64,000 bases of DNA. It comes from Gracilibacillus lacisalsi DSM 19029. Lineage in GTDB: Bacteria > Bacillota > Bacilli > Bacillales > Amphibacillaceae. Made by a program: the position numbers and the translations under genes. Position 1 is the stretch's first letter; each line of letters starts with the position of its first letter. This document shows positions 26,840 through 34,589 of this stretch, piece after piece. The notes under the pieces were generated by a model. That model worked only from the letters and a program-made list of their open reading frames with translations, searched no databases and had not been told where the DNA came from. The stretch spans positions 62,001 through 126,000 of the forward strand of contig NZ_KB898668.1 of the NCBI RefSeq assembly GCF_000377765.1. The letters run 5' to 3'.

Positions 26840-27685
26840 TTACTCGGGCTGTTCAAGTGTTATCTTTCCTAATCTTCCGGATCGCAAGTCTTGGAGGATG
26901 ATATCTGCTGTTTTCTCAAAATTCACTCTGCCACCTGATTCAAGGCTACCTCTTCCTCTACCGATTTGTTCAAATATTTCGTTCATATCCTCATTATCTT
27001 CCGATATTTGATAACGTTCTATTAATAGAGAAGGATAAGTGGATTGTAAATACTCAATCACAAACGCAGCGATATCTTCTATTGGCAACAACTGATCCTT
27101 GATTGTACCAATAGCTGCTAATCGATAACCAACTACTTGCTCCTCAAATTTTGGCCAGAGTATTCCGGGTGTATCCAATAACTCAAAATCCTTTTTTACT
27201 TTGATCCATTGTTGGTTTTTAGTCACACCTGGTTTGTCTCCCGTTTTAGCTATTTTCTTCTGAACTAACCGATTGATTAAGGTTGATTTTCCTACATTCG
27301 GTATTCCAATAATCATGGCACGAGCGGGTCTTGGACGAACCCCTTTTTTCTTTAATCGATCCATTTTCTCTTTAGCCATGTCCTTTGCTGTTTGAATGAC
27401 ATGTTGGATATCTTTTCGTTCATTTACATTCACCGCAATGGCAACCATGCCTTGTGCCGAAAAATGGTTAAGCCAATCTTTTGTCGACTCCGGATCAGCT
27501 AAGTCATCCTTCATTAACACTACCATTTTTGGTTTTTGATTTAATATTTGCTGTAAAAGAGGGTTTTGTGAAGAAGCGGGCGCCCTTGCATCTACTAATT
27601 CAATCACAAAATCAACCAATTTTAATTTTTCTTGTACTTCTCTTTTCGCTTTGGCCATATGTCCAGGAAACCATTGTATTGTCAT
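26840..27685 (-). CDS. rbgA: Ribosome biogenesis GTPase RbgA (YlqF)
   Basis: RbgA is a circularly permuted GTPase needed for late assembly of the 50S subunit. The start MTIQWFPGHMAKAKREV is the family hallmark. The motif order is G4 (VVLMKDDLAD, residues 55-64), G1 (GIPNVGKSTLINRL, about 128-141), G3 (LLDTPGILWP). The usual Asn of the G4 NKxD motif is replaced by Met (Met58-Lys-Asp-Asp61), which is unusual. The C-terminal ANTAR-like domain is present. The length of 281 is normal. Confidence 0.96.
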   Translation of the reverse strand: MTIQWFPGHMAKAKREVQEKLKLVDFVIELVDARAPASSQNPLLQQILNQKPKMVVLMKDDLADPESTKDWLNHFSAQGMVAIAVNVNERKDIQHVIQTAKDMAKEKMDRLKKKGVRPRPARAMIIGIPNVGKSTLINRLVQKKIAKTGDKPGVTKNQQWIKVKKDFELLDTPGILWPKFEEQVVGYRLAAIGTIKDQLLPIEDIAAFVIEYLQSTYPSLLIERYQISEDNEDMNEIFEQIGRGRGSLESGGRVNFEKTADIILQDLRSGRLGKITLEQPE

Positions 27686-27708
27686 GTATCCACCTCATTT
27701 CTACTATG

Positions 27709-28260
27709 TTAATCTACGAAGCCAATCTTATCCACGGGCCAATACGTTACACCAGCAATTCCTACTACTTGATCTATCGGGATGAATCCCAAATGTCTAC
27801 TATCTGTAGAATTTGGTCTATTATCCCCCAAAACAAACACATGCCCCTCCGGTACTTCTTCAGCATTCCCCGGAATATCTCGCAAAGAAAAATTAGTTGT
27901 GTAATTCGATTGCTCATTGGCTATTTCATCTTCAATAAATGGTTCTTCAACTGGTTGTCCATTAATATATAACTGGTCATCTTGATAGACAATGGAATCA
28001 CCTGGTAAACCAATCACCCTTTTTATGTAATCCTTCTTCGTCGTAGCATGAAAAACAACAACATCAAAACGATCTGGCTCACCAAACATTACACTTATCT
28101 TATTTACAATCATTCGATCCTTATTTTCAAGAGTTGGTAACATGGAAGGACCATCAACAATAATCGGTACTGCAATAAACATGCGAAACAAAATCACGAT
28201 CAATCCTGTAATAATAATGGTTTTAATCCAATCAACCCAGTCAACCTTTTTTTCAGCCAT
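27709..28260 (-). CDS. lepB: Type I signal peptidase (SipT/LepB)
   Basis: This membrane-bound serine-lysine protease removes signal peptides from exported proteins. One N-terminal transmembrane helix (about residues 12-33) is followed by the catalytic Ser39 in DGPSMLPTL and Lys80 in DYIKRVIGLPGD. The C-terminal GHVFVLGDNRPNSTDSRHLG box is intact. The start at 28260 follows GAAAGGGATC; an in-frame ATG at 28284 has no better site. It lies between rplS and rbgA, as sipT-like genes do in related genera. Confidence 0.94.
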   Translation of the reverse strand: MAEKKVDWVDWIKTIIITGLIVILFRMFIAVPIIVDGPSMLPTLENKDRMIVNKISVMFGEPDRFDVVVFHATTKKDYIKRVIGLPGDSIVYQDDQLYINGQPVEEPFIEDEIANEQSNYTTNFSLRDIPGNAEEVPEGHVFVLGDNRPNSTDSRHLGFIPIDQVVGIAGVTYWPVDKIGFVD

Positions 28261-28314
28261 GAAAGATCCCTTTCCTTCATACACTCCAAGTGTTTCTAAA
28301 ATATTCTATAGAAG

Positions 28315-28346
28315 AAAAAGGAGCCTGACAATGCAAGCTCCTTTTT
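28315..28346 (-). terminator. Rho-independent terminator after rplS
   Basis: AAAAAGGAGC (28315-28324) and GCTCCTTTTT (28337-28346) form a perfect stem with flanking A and T runs. It lies between rplS and lepB. Confidence 0.88.
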
Positions 28347-28358
28347 ACACGATACTCA

Positions 28359-28703
28359 TTAGCGAATTTCTTTAATACGCGCAGCTTTACCACGTAGGTT
28401 ACGTAGATAATAAAGCTTAGCACGACGAACTTTACCACGACGACTTACTTCGATTTTTGCAATTCGTGGTGAATGCACAGGGAATGTACGTTCAACCCCT
28501 ACACCGTAAGAAATTTTACGAACTGTAAATGTTTCACTAATACCACCGTTTTGGCGTTTAATGACAACACCTTCGAATACCTGAATACGTTCACGGTTAC
28601 CCTCAACAACTTTCACGTGAACTTTTACTGTATCACCAGCACGGAACTCAGGTAAGTCAGTTTTTAGTTGATCTTTTGTAATTTCCTCGATTAAATTTTG
28701 CAT
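28359..28703 (-). CDS. rplS: 50S ribosomal protein L19
   Basis: L19 lies at the 30S-50S interface. [20 protein letters not shown] starts the family sequence, followed by [16 protein letters not shown]-like, [13 protein letters not shown] and [19 protein letters not shown]-type basic segments. The ATG at 28703 has GGAAGGAGTG upstream; an earlier in-frame start at 28727 is not needed. The length of 114 is normal. It follows trmD, with a likely leader RNA between them. Confidence 0.97.
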   Translation of the reverse strand: MQNLIEEITKDQLKTDLPEFRAGDTVKVHVKVVEGNRERIQVFEGVVIKRQNGGISETFTVRKISYGVGVERTFPVHSPRIAKIEVSRRGKVRRAKLYYLRNLRGKAARIKEIR

Positions 28704-28727
28704 TCTGTTACACTCCTTCCAAACCAA

Positions 28728-28800
28728 TGCTCTTAACGAATTAGACCGCAGCGGAACATCGTTTATTCACCTTAAGCGTTCACTTAAGCACAACTATCAA
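28728..28800 (-). promoter_or_regulatory. Possible L19 leader RNA upstream of rplS
   Basis: The gap between trmD and rplS encodes a compact foldable leader. AACGA (transcript, 28763-28759) pairs with TCGTT (28739-28735) around an inner CCGC-GCGG hairpin (28746-28754). A CTTAAG inverted repeat lies upstream. Firmicutes rplS genes are known to carry an L19 autoregulatory leader; the match to that family is inferred from position and structure. Confidence 0.5.
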
Positions 28801-28823
28801 TATAGCATATCAATCACGGGAAT

Positions 28824-29567
28824 TCAACTATTTTCTTGTGAAGTTTCCCATTCTTTTATCCACGTTTTTTCTTTTTCGGTTAATTGCAGATGTTGTAATA
28901 AATCTTGTCTTCTATCATAAGTCCTTTTTAACGCTTCTTTTCTGCGCCATTCTTCAATATGGGCATGATTTCCTGATAACAATACATCAGGTACTTTTAA
29001 ACCGCGGAAATCAGCAGGTCTCGTATAATGAGGATGCTCTAATAACCCCGTTGAAAAAGAATCCTGAACCGCTGAATCTTCGTTACCTAATACGTCTGGT
29101 AACAAACGGACAACACTGTCAATGACGACCATTGCTCCTAATTCTCCACCTGTAAGCACATAGTCTCCGATCGAGATCTCATCGGTTACAAGCTCTGTTC
29201 TAATTCGCTCATCATAGCCTTCATAATGGCCACATATAAAGATTAAATGTTCTTCTTTTGCTAGTTCTTCTGCTTTTTTTTGCGAGTATGTTTCTCCTTG
29301 AGGACACATTAAGATGATACGGGGTTTTTGGGTGGTATTTTTTTCGATCGCCTCTACTGCATCAAAAATAGGTTGAGGCTTTAATACCATCCCAGCTCCT
29401 CCACCATAAGGATAATCATCTACTTTATTATGTTTATTATCCGTATATTCACGGAAATTCACATAATTATAGTGAAAAGCACCTGAGTCATGTGCTTTTT
29501 TTAAAATGGAAGATTGAAAAACACCGTTAAACATTTCTGGAAACAATGAGAGTATATCTATTTTCAT
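28824..29567 (-). CDS. trmD: tRNA (guanine-N1)-methyltransferase TrmD
   Basis: TrmD methylates G37 of tRNAs that read CNN codons and prevents frameshifting. The trefoil-knot SPOUT motifs are intact: [15 protein letters not shown] (about residues 51-65), [11 protein letters not shown] and [18 protein letters not shown] (about 131-148). The length of 247 is normal. Its ATG overlaps the rimM stop, as expected in a rimM-trmD-rplS operon. Confidence 0.98.
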   Translation of the reverse strand: MKIDILSLFPEMFNGVFQSSILKKAHDSGAFHYNYVNFREYTDNKHNKVDDYPYGGGAGMVLKPQPIFDAVEAIEKNTTQKPRIILMCPQGETYSQKKAEELAKEEHLIFICGHYEGYDERIRTELVTDEISIGDYVLTGGELGAMVVIDSVVRLLPDVLGNEDSAVQDSFSTGLLEHPHYTRPADFRGLKVPDVLLSGNHAHIEEWRRKEALKRTYDRRQDLLQHLQLTEKEKTWIKEWETSQENS

Positions 29568-30076
29568 CAGTCTAATAACCCTTCCATTGGTTCAATTTTA
29601 ATAAGTTGCTGATTTATATCTACTTCTTTCACTACTTGTTCAATATAAGGGATTAAATATTCCTTTCCCTTCTGCTTCACAACCCATACATCATTTGCGC
29701 CAGGTGAAAGAATTTCTGTAACCTTACCAATAAGTTCACCATCGATTGTTTCCACTTCACAACCAATAATCTCATGATAATAAAACTCGTTCTCTTCTAA
29801 ATCTGAAACTTCACTTGTTTTAATAACCAACAATGATTCTTTAAAGTGTTCTACTTCATTGATATTGTTAAATCCTTCAAAATGTAATAAATCAAAATTT
29901 TTGTGTACACGATGGCCATCAATAGTAACTGGTTTCAATTCCTGACTATCTTTTCCTTTAATCCATAAGGTAGTGCCAACTTCGAAGCGTTCATCGAAAT
30001 CGGTAATACGAACTACTTTTACTTCTCCTTTAATACCATGCGTATTGACAATTTTCCCTACTTTTAAATGATCCAT
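29567..30076 (-). CDS. rimM: 16S rRNA processing protein RimM
   Basis: RimM binds S19 and helps the 30S head mature. The N-terminal barrel has [16 protein letters not shown] and the C-terminal PRC-barrel has [20 protein letters not shown] and [20 protein letters not shown]. The length of 169 is normal. It overlaps trmD by the stop and start codons and follows ylqD closely. Confidence 0.96.
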   Translation of the reverse strand: MDHLKVGKIVNTHGIKGEVKVVRITDFDERFEVGTTLWIKGKDSQELKPVTIDGHRVHKNFDLLHFEGFNNINEVEHFKESLLVIKTSEVSDLEENEFYYHEIIGCEVETIDGELIGKVTEILSPGANDVWVVKQKGKEYLIPYIEQVVKEVDINQQLIKIEPMEGLLD

Positions 30077-30093
30077 TTATTTCATACCACCTG

Positions 30094-30480
30094 TTATGTA
30101 ATTTTCTTAATCATGCCATCCTTTATAATAATGGATTTTTGTTCTGTTAAGTCATCCCAGTTCATACCTTCTTCAATATCGATAACTGCTTCAACTTCTC
30201 CATCATTAATTTCACTTCCAATTGGTAATATTTCCAACTGTTCGAGTTTGTATTTATACCAATTAATATGGTCCTTCCGATTAGATAACTCTTTTTTGAA
30301 TTTGGCTGCGATATCAGCTTTTTTGTTGGCTGAGCGTTGTTCTAATTTTTTCTGCTCAAATTTTAATTGTTCACATTCCTGTTCAAGTTGAAAAATTTTA
30401 AATTGGTATTCTTCTCGCAATTGTTCTTTACTTTGATCAGTTACTATTTTTTTGACGGCTACTTTTTTAATAATTTTCAT
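30094..30480 (-). CDS. ylqD: YlqD family protein
   Basis: This conserved Bacillus protein of unknown function sits between khpA and rimM. From the chosen ATG (30480, with AGAGAGGCTG upstream) it has 128 residues. A basic N-terminus (MKIIKKVAVKKIVTD) is followed by a Gln/Glu/Lys-rich coiled coil (about residues 18-70) and a short beta-rich C-terminal part (LPIGSEINDGEVEAVIDI). A longer in-frame start at 30531 lies upstream of the probable promoter and is rejected. The ribosomal neighbours suggest a translation-related role. Confidence 0.85.
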   Translation of the reverse strand: MKIIKKVAVKKIVTDQSKEQLREEYQFKIFQLEQECEQLKFEQKKLEQRSANKKADIAAKFKKELSNRKDHINWYKYKLEQLEILPIGSEINDGEVEAVIDIEEGMNWDDLTEQKSIIIKDGMIKKIT

Positions 30481-30532
30481 TGTTTCAGCCTCTCTCTCAT
30501 CCCTATTAAAGAGTATGGAAACACCTATCAAA

Positions 30533-30562
30533 AGAATAGCATGTCACCAAACAAAAGCGCAA
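30533..30562 (-). promoter_or_regulatory. Candidate promoter of ylqD-rimM-trmD-rplS
   Basis: On the minus strand TTGCGC (30557-30562) and TATTCT (30533-30538) are 18 bp apart. They lie between the composite repeat and ylqD, where a new transcript must start because khpA has a terminator. Confidence 0.4.
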
Positions 30563-30604
30563 GTATACACTAGAAAACCCGCACACTAACCTCCCCTCAC
30601 CTGA

Positions 30605-31142
30605 TTCGTAGTAGATATATACTGCGAACTAGTAAAAATTTGTGGAGTGAAGCTTTCTTCCATTCTAACTTTAACTGAGTGCTTACTTACGCTCCGGCAA
30701 GATACTACGCTTTCCACGGGCACGGCCTTAGCCAGGGAACTACTTGAAATAACTTCTTTGCTCCCTTGCACCGAGGAAGCCTGCTACGAAGCATTACTAG
30801 AAGACGCAGGTGCATCACGGGGTCTTCGGCTCGCGCTGCGTCGTGAGGAGTCTACGTATCTTGCCTCCGCTTTGCGTAATGTCCTGAATTTTGAAAGAAG
30901 TAATAACAGGAAATGGTTACTGAGCAGTTCCAGGTAGAATTATCTAAATAGCGTAGGCAGAATACGGAGACTCCTGTGGGACAGCGAGAGCTGAAGATCC
31001 ACTTTGCAAAGTGATTTTCTTTGCAAAGTTAGCTGAAGCCGAGCCCACGGAAAGCGCAGTATTCTGCCGAAGCGGTTTGCATGCACTCTCAAAGTGAAGC
31101 ATGGTAGAGAGCAATTCCTTGTCCTCGTTACTGCGCAGTTTA
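30605..31142. repeat. Composite palindromic element, copy 2 (ylqD-khpA), interior inverted
   Basis: This element fills most of the 729-bp gap between ylqD and khpA. The left end (TTCGTAGTA, TACTGCGAA, then GTGAAGCTTTCTTCCATTCT) matches the left ends of the other two copies. The right end (GAGAGCAATTCCTTGTC ... CTGCGCAGTT) matches their right ends. The interior (30691-31074) is in the opposite order and orientation: the GGCAAGATACTACGC unit comes first and the GGCAGAATACTGCGC unit last, and the linker is also inverted. No credible gene lies in it. Confidence 0.9.
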
Positions 31143-31177
31143 TTAATACAGCGCTCTATTTATTTAACCGTTCTGCT

Positions 31178-31211
31178 AAAAAAAGAGGGGGCTTTTCGCC
31201 TCCCTCTTTTT
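31178..31211 (-). terminator. Rho-independent terminator at the end of khpA
   Basis: An A-rich left arm with GAGGGG pairs with CCCTC and a T-run around a GCGAAAAGC-type tip. It overlaps the khpA stop codon and separates khpA from ylqD. Confidence 0.85.
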
Positions 31212-31437
31212 ACATGATATCTAAATAGATTTTTTTATTAGATTTCATTCCAGCTGCATAAACAACTGTTCGTATTGATTTGGCAATGCGACCATTCTTG
31301 CCGATCACTTTACCTACATCATTTTCATGAACTTGCAGGTGATACACAACTTTGTTTTCCTCTTCTTGTTCGGTCACAACGATGTGCTCAGGATGATCGA
31401 CTAACGGCTCCACAATTGTTTCAATCAAAGATTTCAT
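31210..31437 (-). CDS. khpA: KH-domain RNA-binding protein KhpA (YlqC)
   Basis: KhpA is a small RNA-binding protein that partners KhpB/Jag in cell-elongation control. The 75 residues carry a single KH domain with the signature GKVIGKNGRIAKSIRTVVYA (about residues 38-57). It follows rpsP by 17 bp and is the last gene before a terminator. Confidence 0.95.
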   Translation of the reverse strand: MKSLIETIVEPLVDHPEHIVVTEQEEENKVVYHLQVHENDVGKVIGKNGRIAKSIRTVVYAAGMKSNKKIYLDIM

Positions 31438-31454
31438 CGAATCACATCACTTTA

Positions 31455-31724
31455 TTATTGATTTTTTGATTCGTGGAATTTCTTCATGATGCCTTCATTT
31501 GAGAATAAGTTACGTACCGTATCACTTGGTTTCGCACCTTTAGTCATCCAATCAAGTGCTTTATCTTCATCTAATTTCACTTCAACCGGGTTCACTACCG
31601 GGTTATATGTTCCAATTTGCTCGATAATACGTCCATCACGTGGAGAACGAGAATCAGCAACTACGATACGATAGAATGGATTTCTTTTAGATCCCATACG
31701 TTTTAAGCGAATTTTTACTGCCAT
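31455..31724 (-). CDS. rpsP: 30S ribosomal protein S16
   Basis: S16 is an early assembly protein of the 30S body. [20 protein letters not shown] and the [21 protein letters not shown] signature are diagnostic. The start at 31724 with GGAGGTGTT upstream is preferred; an in-frame start ten codons earlier would add an unrelated tail. The length of 89 is normal. It lies between ffh and khpA. Confidence 0.98.
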   Translation of the reverse strand: MAVKIRLKRMGSKRNPFYRIVVADSRSPRDGRIIEQIGTYNPVVNPVEVKLDEDKALDWMTKGAKPSDTVRNLFSNEGIMKKFHESKNQ

Positions 31725-31802
31725 GTTTAACACCTCCATATAAATATCTAACACAAGATAGAATTGTATCAGATTTATTTTAGTCTGTAAAGGGTTTTTA
31801 CC

Positions 31803-33164
31803 TTACATGAATGGAAAATTAAATCCTTTTGATTTTTTTCCTTTTTTCCCTTTCTTTCCTTGCTGCGAATTCGTCATTTGCTTCATCATTTTCTTCATTT
31901 CTTCAAACTGTTTCAACAAACGATTCACCTCTGAAACAGAACGACCTGAACCTCGAGCAATACGTTTACGACGACTGGCATTAATCACACTTGGATCTTG
32001 ACGTTCTTTTGCAGTCATGGATTGGATGATCGCTTCCACATGGGAAATTTGCTTATCATCAAAATCGACATTTTTAAGACCCTTCATTTTGTTAGCGCCA
32101 GGTATCATATCAATTAATTCATCCAACGGTCCCATGTTTTTCACTTGGCCCATTTGTTCGAGAAAATCATCTAGTGTAAAGGAAGCAGACCGCATTTTCT
32201 CTTCTAATTCTTTAGCTCTTTTTTCATCAACATTTTCTTGAGCCTTCTCAATTAGTGAAAGAACATCTCCCATGCCTAAAATACGAGATGCCATTCGTTC
32301 CGGATGGAATACTTCCAATTCATCTAACTTTTCACCCATACCTGCAAATTTAATCGGCTTTTCTGTAACAGCTTTAATTGATAAAGCTGCACCACCGCGT
32401 GTATCTCCATCAAGCTTCGTTAAAACAACACCAGAAATATCTAATTGTTCATTAAAGCTTTCAGCTACATTAACTGCATCCTGACCAGTCATGGAGTCAA
32501 CCACTAAAAATACTTCATCCGGATTTACATTTTGTTTAATTTGAATCAATTCATCCATTAATTCATTGTCGACATGAAGACGACCAGCAGTATCAATGAT
32601 GACATAATCCAGATGTTCCTCTTTAGCACGTTCCATCGCTTTATTGGCAATATCCACTGGATTTGCATCGGTTCCCTCTGAATATACTGGCATATCTAAT
32701 TGTTTACCTAAGGTTTCCAGTTGATCAATTGCTGCGGGACGGTAAACATCAGCGGCAACTAATAATGGCTTACGATTATATTTTTTACGTAATAAATTGG
32801 CTAATTTACCAGTAGTTGTTGTTTTACCGGCACCTTGTAAACCAACCATCATGATTACAGTAGGAGGCTTATCTGCCACAGCGATTTTACTTTCATCGCC
32901 ACCCATTAATTCTGTTAATTCTTCTTTTACCACTTTGATAACCTGTTGACCTGGAGTTAAACTTTCCATTACTTCCTGGCCAACTGCACGCTCTTTCACT
33001 TTCTTAATGAAATCTTTTACGACTTTAAAGTTTACGTCCGCTTCTAGTAAAGCTAAACGAACTTCTCTCGTCATTTCTTTGACATCCTGTTCCGTTACTT
33101 TACCTTTTCCCTTAATTTTTTGAATGGTATTTTGCAGGCGGTCGGCTAAACCTTCAAATGCCAT
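31803..33164 (-). CDS. ffh: Signal recognition particle protein Ffh
   Basis: Ffh binds signal sequences and the 4.5S-type RNA and delivers ribosomes to FtsY. The NG GTPase domain contains GLQGAGKTTTTGKLAN (about residues 105-120), DVYRPAAIDQL, VIIDTAGRL and TKLDGDTRGGAALS. The methionine-rich M domain begins near residue 325 (FTLDDFLEQMGQVKNMG) and has the RNA-binding SRRKRIARGSGRSVSEVNRL segment. The length of 453 is normal. ylxM precedes it by 12 bp. Confidence 0.98.
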   Translation of the reverse strand: MAFEGLADRLQNTIQKIKGKGKVTEQDVKEMTREVRLALLEADVNFKVVKDFIKKVKERAVGQEVMESLTPGQQVIKVVKEELTELMGGDESKIAVADKPPTVIMMVGLQGAGKTTTTGKLANLLRKKYNRKPLLVAADVYRPAAIDQLETLGKQLDMPVYSEGTDANPVDIANKAMERAKEEHLDYVIIDTAGRLHVDNELMDELIQIKQNVNPDEVFLVVDSMTGQDAVNVAESFNEQLDISGVVLTKLDGDTRGGAALSIKAVTEKPIKFAGMGEKLDELEVFHPERMASRILGMGDVLSLIEKAQENVDEKRAKELEEKMRSASFTLDDFLEQMGQVKNMGPLDELIDMIPGANKMKGLKNVDFDDKQISHVEAIIQSMTAKERQDPSVINASRRKRIARGSGRSVSEVNRLLKQFEEMKKMMKQMTNSQQGKKGKKGKKSKGFNFPFM

Positions 33165-33176
33165 ACTATACGCCCC

Positions 33177-33494
33177 CTATTCGATTTCAATAATCTGTTC
33201 TACTTTTTCTTTCAGTACTTGGTCTTCTGTCAATGTAAGCAATTCCTGAAGTAGACTTTGTCGCTTTAAAAACTTCTGATAGAGACCAAGCTTTTCCTCA
33301 TATTCCTCTAACATTTGTTCTGTTCTGCGAATGTTATCATAAATTGCTTGTCTTGATACATTAGATGTCTCCGAGATTTCCCCTAATGAGAAATCTTCTA
33401 CATAATACATCTCCATATAATTTCGTTGCTTGTCAGTTAGCAATTGTTGATAAAAATCATAAAGAGCGTTAATCCTTGTCGTTTTTTCTAACAT
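33177..33494 (-). CDS. ylxM: YlxM family putative DNA-binding protein
   Basis: YlxM is a small helix-turn-helix protein encoded before ffh in Firmicutes and thought to modulate SRP function. The 105 residues hold [20 protein letters not shown] at the start and the sigma-70 region-4-like helix-turn-helix [20 protein letters not shown] (about residues 49-68), followed by a coiled-coil tail. It lies between ftsY and ffh. Confidence 0.93.
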   Translation of the reverse strand: MLEKTTRINALYDFYQQLLTDKQRNYMEMYYVEDFSLGEISETSNVSRQAIYDNIRRTEQMLEEYEEKLGLYQKFLKRQSLLQELLTLTEDQVLKEKVEQIIEIE

Positions 33495-33572
33495 AATAAG
33501 GACACCTCGTTAAGTAAAATACCTTTACACTCCAGTCTAATCATCTTAAAGCAATACTGTCAAGTCTCAAGA

Positions 33573-34571
33573 CTATTCTTCTTCTTCTAACAAATCTGCA
33601 AATAAACCGTACACAAATGCATGCGGATCAAAGGTTTGCAAGTCTGTTACCTTTTCTCCAAGTCCTACTAATTTTACTGGTGTGCCTAATTCATTTCGGA
33701 TTGCCAAGACGATACCACCCTTAGCTGTACCGTCTAATTTAGTTAATACGATTCCGGAAACATCTGTTGCTTCTGAGAATGTTTTCGCTTGGCTCAAAGC
33801 ATTTTGTCCAGTCGTGGCATCAAGCACAAGCAACACTTCATGAGGTGCATTGGGAACTTCCCGCTCGATTACCCGTTTTACTTTTGCTAATTCATTCATT
33901 AAATTAACCTTATTCTGCAAACGACCTGCGGTATCGCAAAGTAATACATCAGCATTACGGGATTTTGCCGCTTGAATACCATCGTAAATAACGGCAGCTG
34001 GGTCACTGCCTTCATTATGTTTAATAACATCAACACCGACACGTTTTCCCCATTCATTTAACTGTTCAATAGCTCCGGCACGGAATGTATCACCTGCAGT
34101 TAATAATACCTCTTTACCTTCTGATTTTAATTGATGTGCTAACTTACCAATCGTTGTTGTTTTTCCAACTCCATTAACTCCAACAAAAAGGATTACTGTT
34201 AAGTCATCTTGTTGCATATTTAATGAACTATCTTCTGATTCGTCATTATCGCCCTGGTAAATTTCGACCAGTTTTTCAGAGATCACTTGTTTTACTTCAT
34301 TAGTATCTTTAATATTTTGTCTTTTTACTTCCATTTCAAGTTCTTCAATTAACTCCATCACAGTTGTCACACCAACATCAGCTGCGATCAACACTTCTTC
34401 GAGATCTTCGAAAAAGTCTTCGTCCACTTTTCGATAGCGAGCAACTAAATCATTAATTTTTTCGGAGAATGACTTCCTTGTCTTACTTAAGCCATCTTTA
34501 TACTTATCTGATACTTCTTCTTGATTATCTGTTGCTTGAAATTTATCTTTCAGTTTTTTCAGGAAACTCAT
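33573..34571 (-). CDS. ftsY: SRP receptor GTPase FtsY
   Basis: FtsY is the membrane-associated receptor for SRP. A short charged N-terminal region is followed by the four-helix N domain and the G domain with GVNGVGKTTTIGKLAHQL (about residues 132-149), DTFRAGAIEQLNEW, LLCDTAGRLQNKVNLM and TKLDGTAKGGI. The ATG at 34571 follows AGGAGGT; an in-frame start six codons earlier lies on the ribosome site and is rejected. The product is 332 residues. It starts 18 bp after smc. Confidence 0.97.
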   Translation of the reverse strand: MSFLKKLKDKFQATDNQEEVSDKYKDGLSKTRKSFSEKINDLVARYRKVDEDFFEDLEEVLIAADVGVTTVMELIEELEMEVKRQNIKDTNEVKQVISEKLVEIYQGDNDESEDSSLNMQQDDLTVILFVGVNGVGKTTTIGKLAHQLKSEGKEVLLTAGDTFRAGAIEQLNEWGKRVGVDVIKHNEGSDPAAVIYDGIQAAKSRNADVLLCDTAGRLQNKVNLMNELAKVKRVIEREVPNAPHEVLLVLDATTGQNALSQAKTFSEATDVSGIVLTKLDGTAKGGIVLAIRNELGTPVKLVGLGEKVTDLQTFDPHAFVYGLFADLLEEEE

Positions 34572-34589
34572 TTTTCTACCTCCTCGCAC

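Noticed and set aside
26530-26901. Several 60-80-residue frames around the 26-kb repeat
   Set aside because: The same peptides (such as SCRSACKNSAK) recur at 46 kb because the DNA repeat recurs. They lack ribosome sites and stop within the repeats.
30586-30937. 61- and 96-residue frames in the 31-kb repeat
   Set aside because: They are translations of the inverted repeat units; similar frames occur on both strands of all copies.
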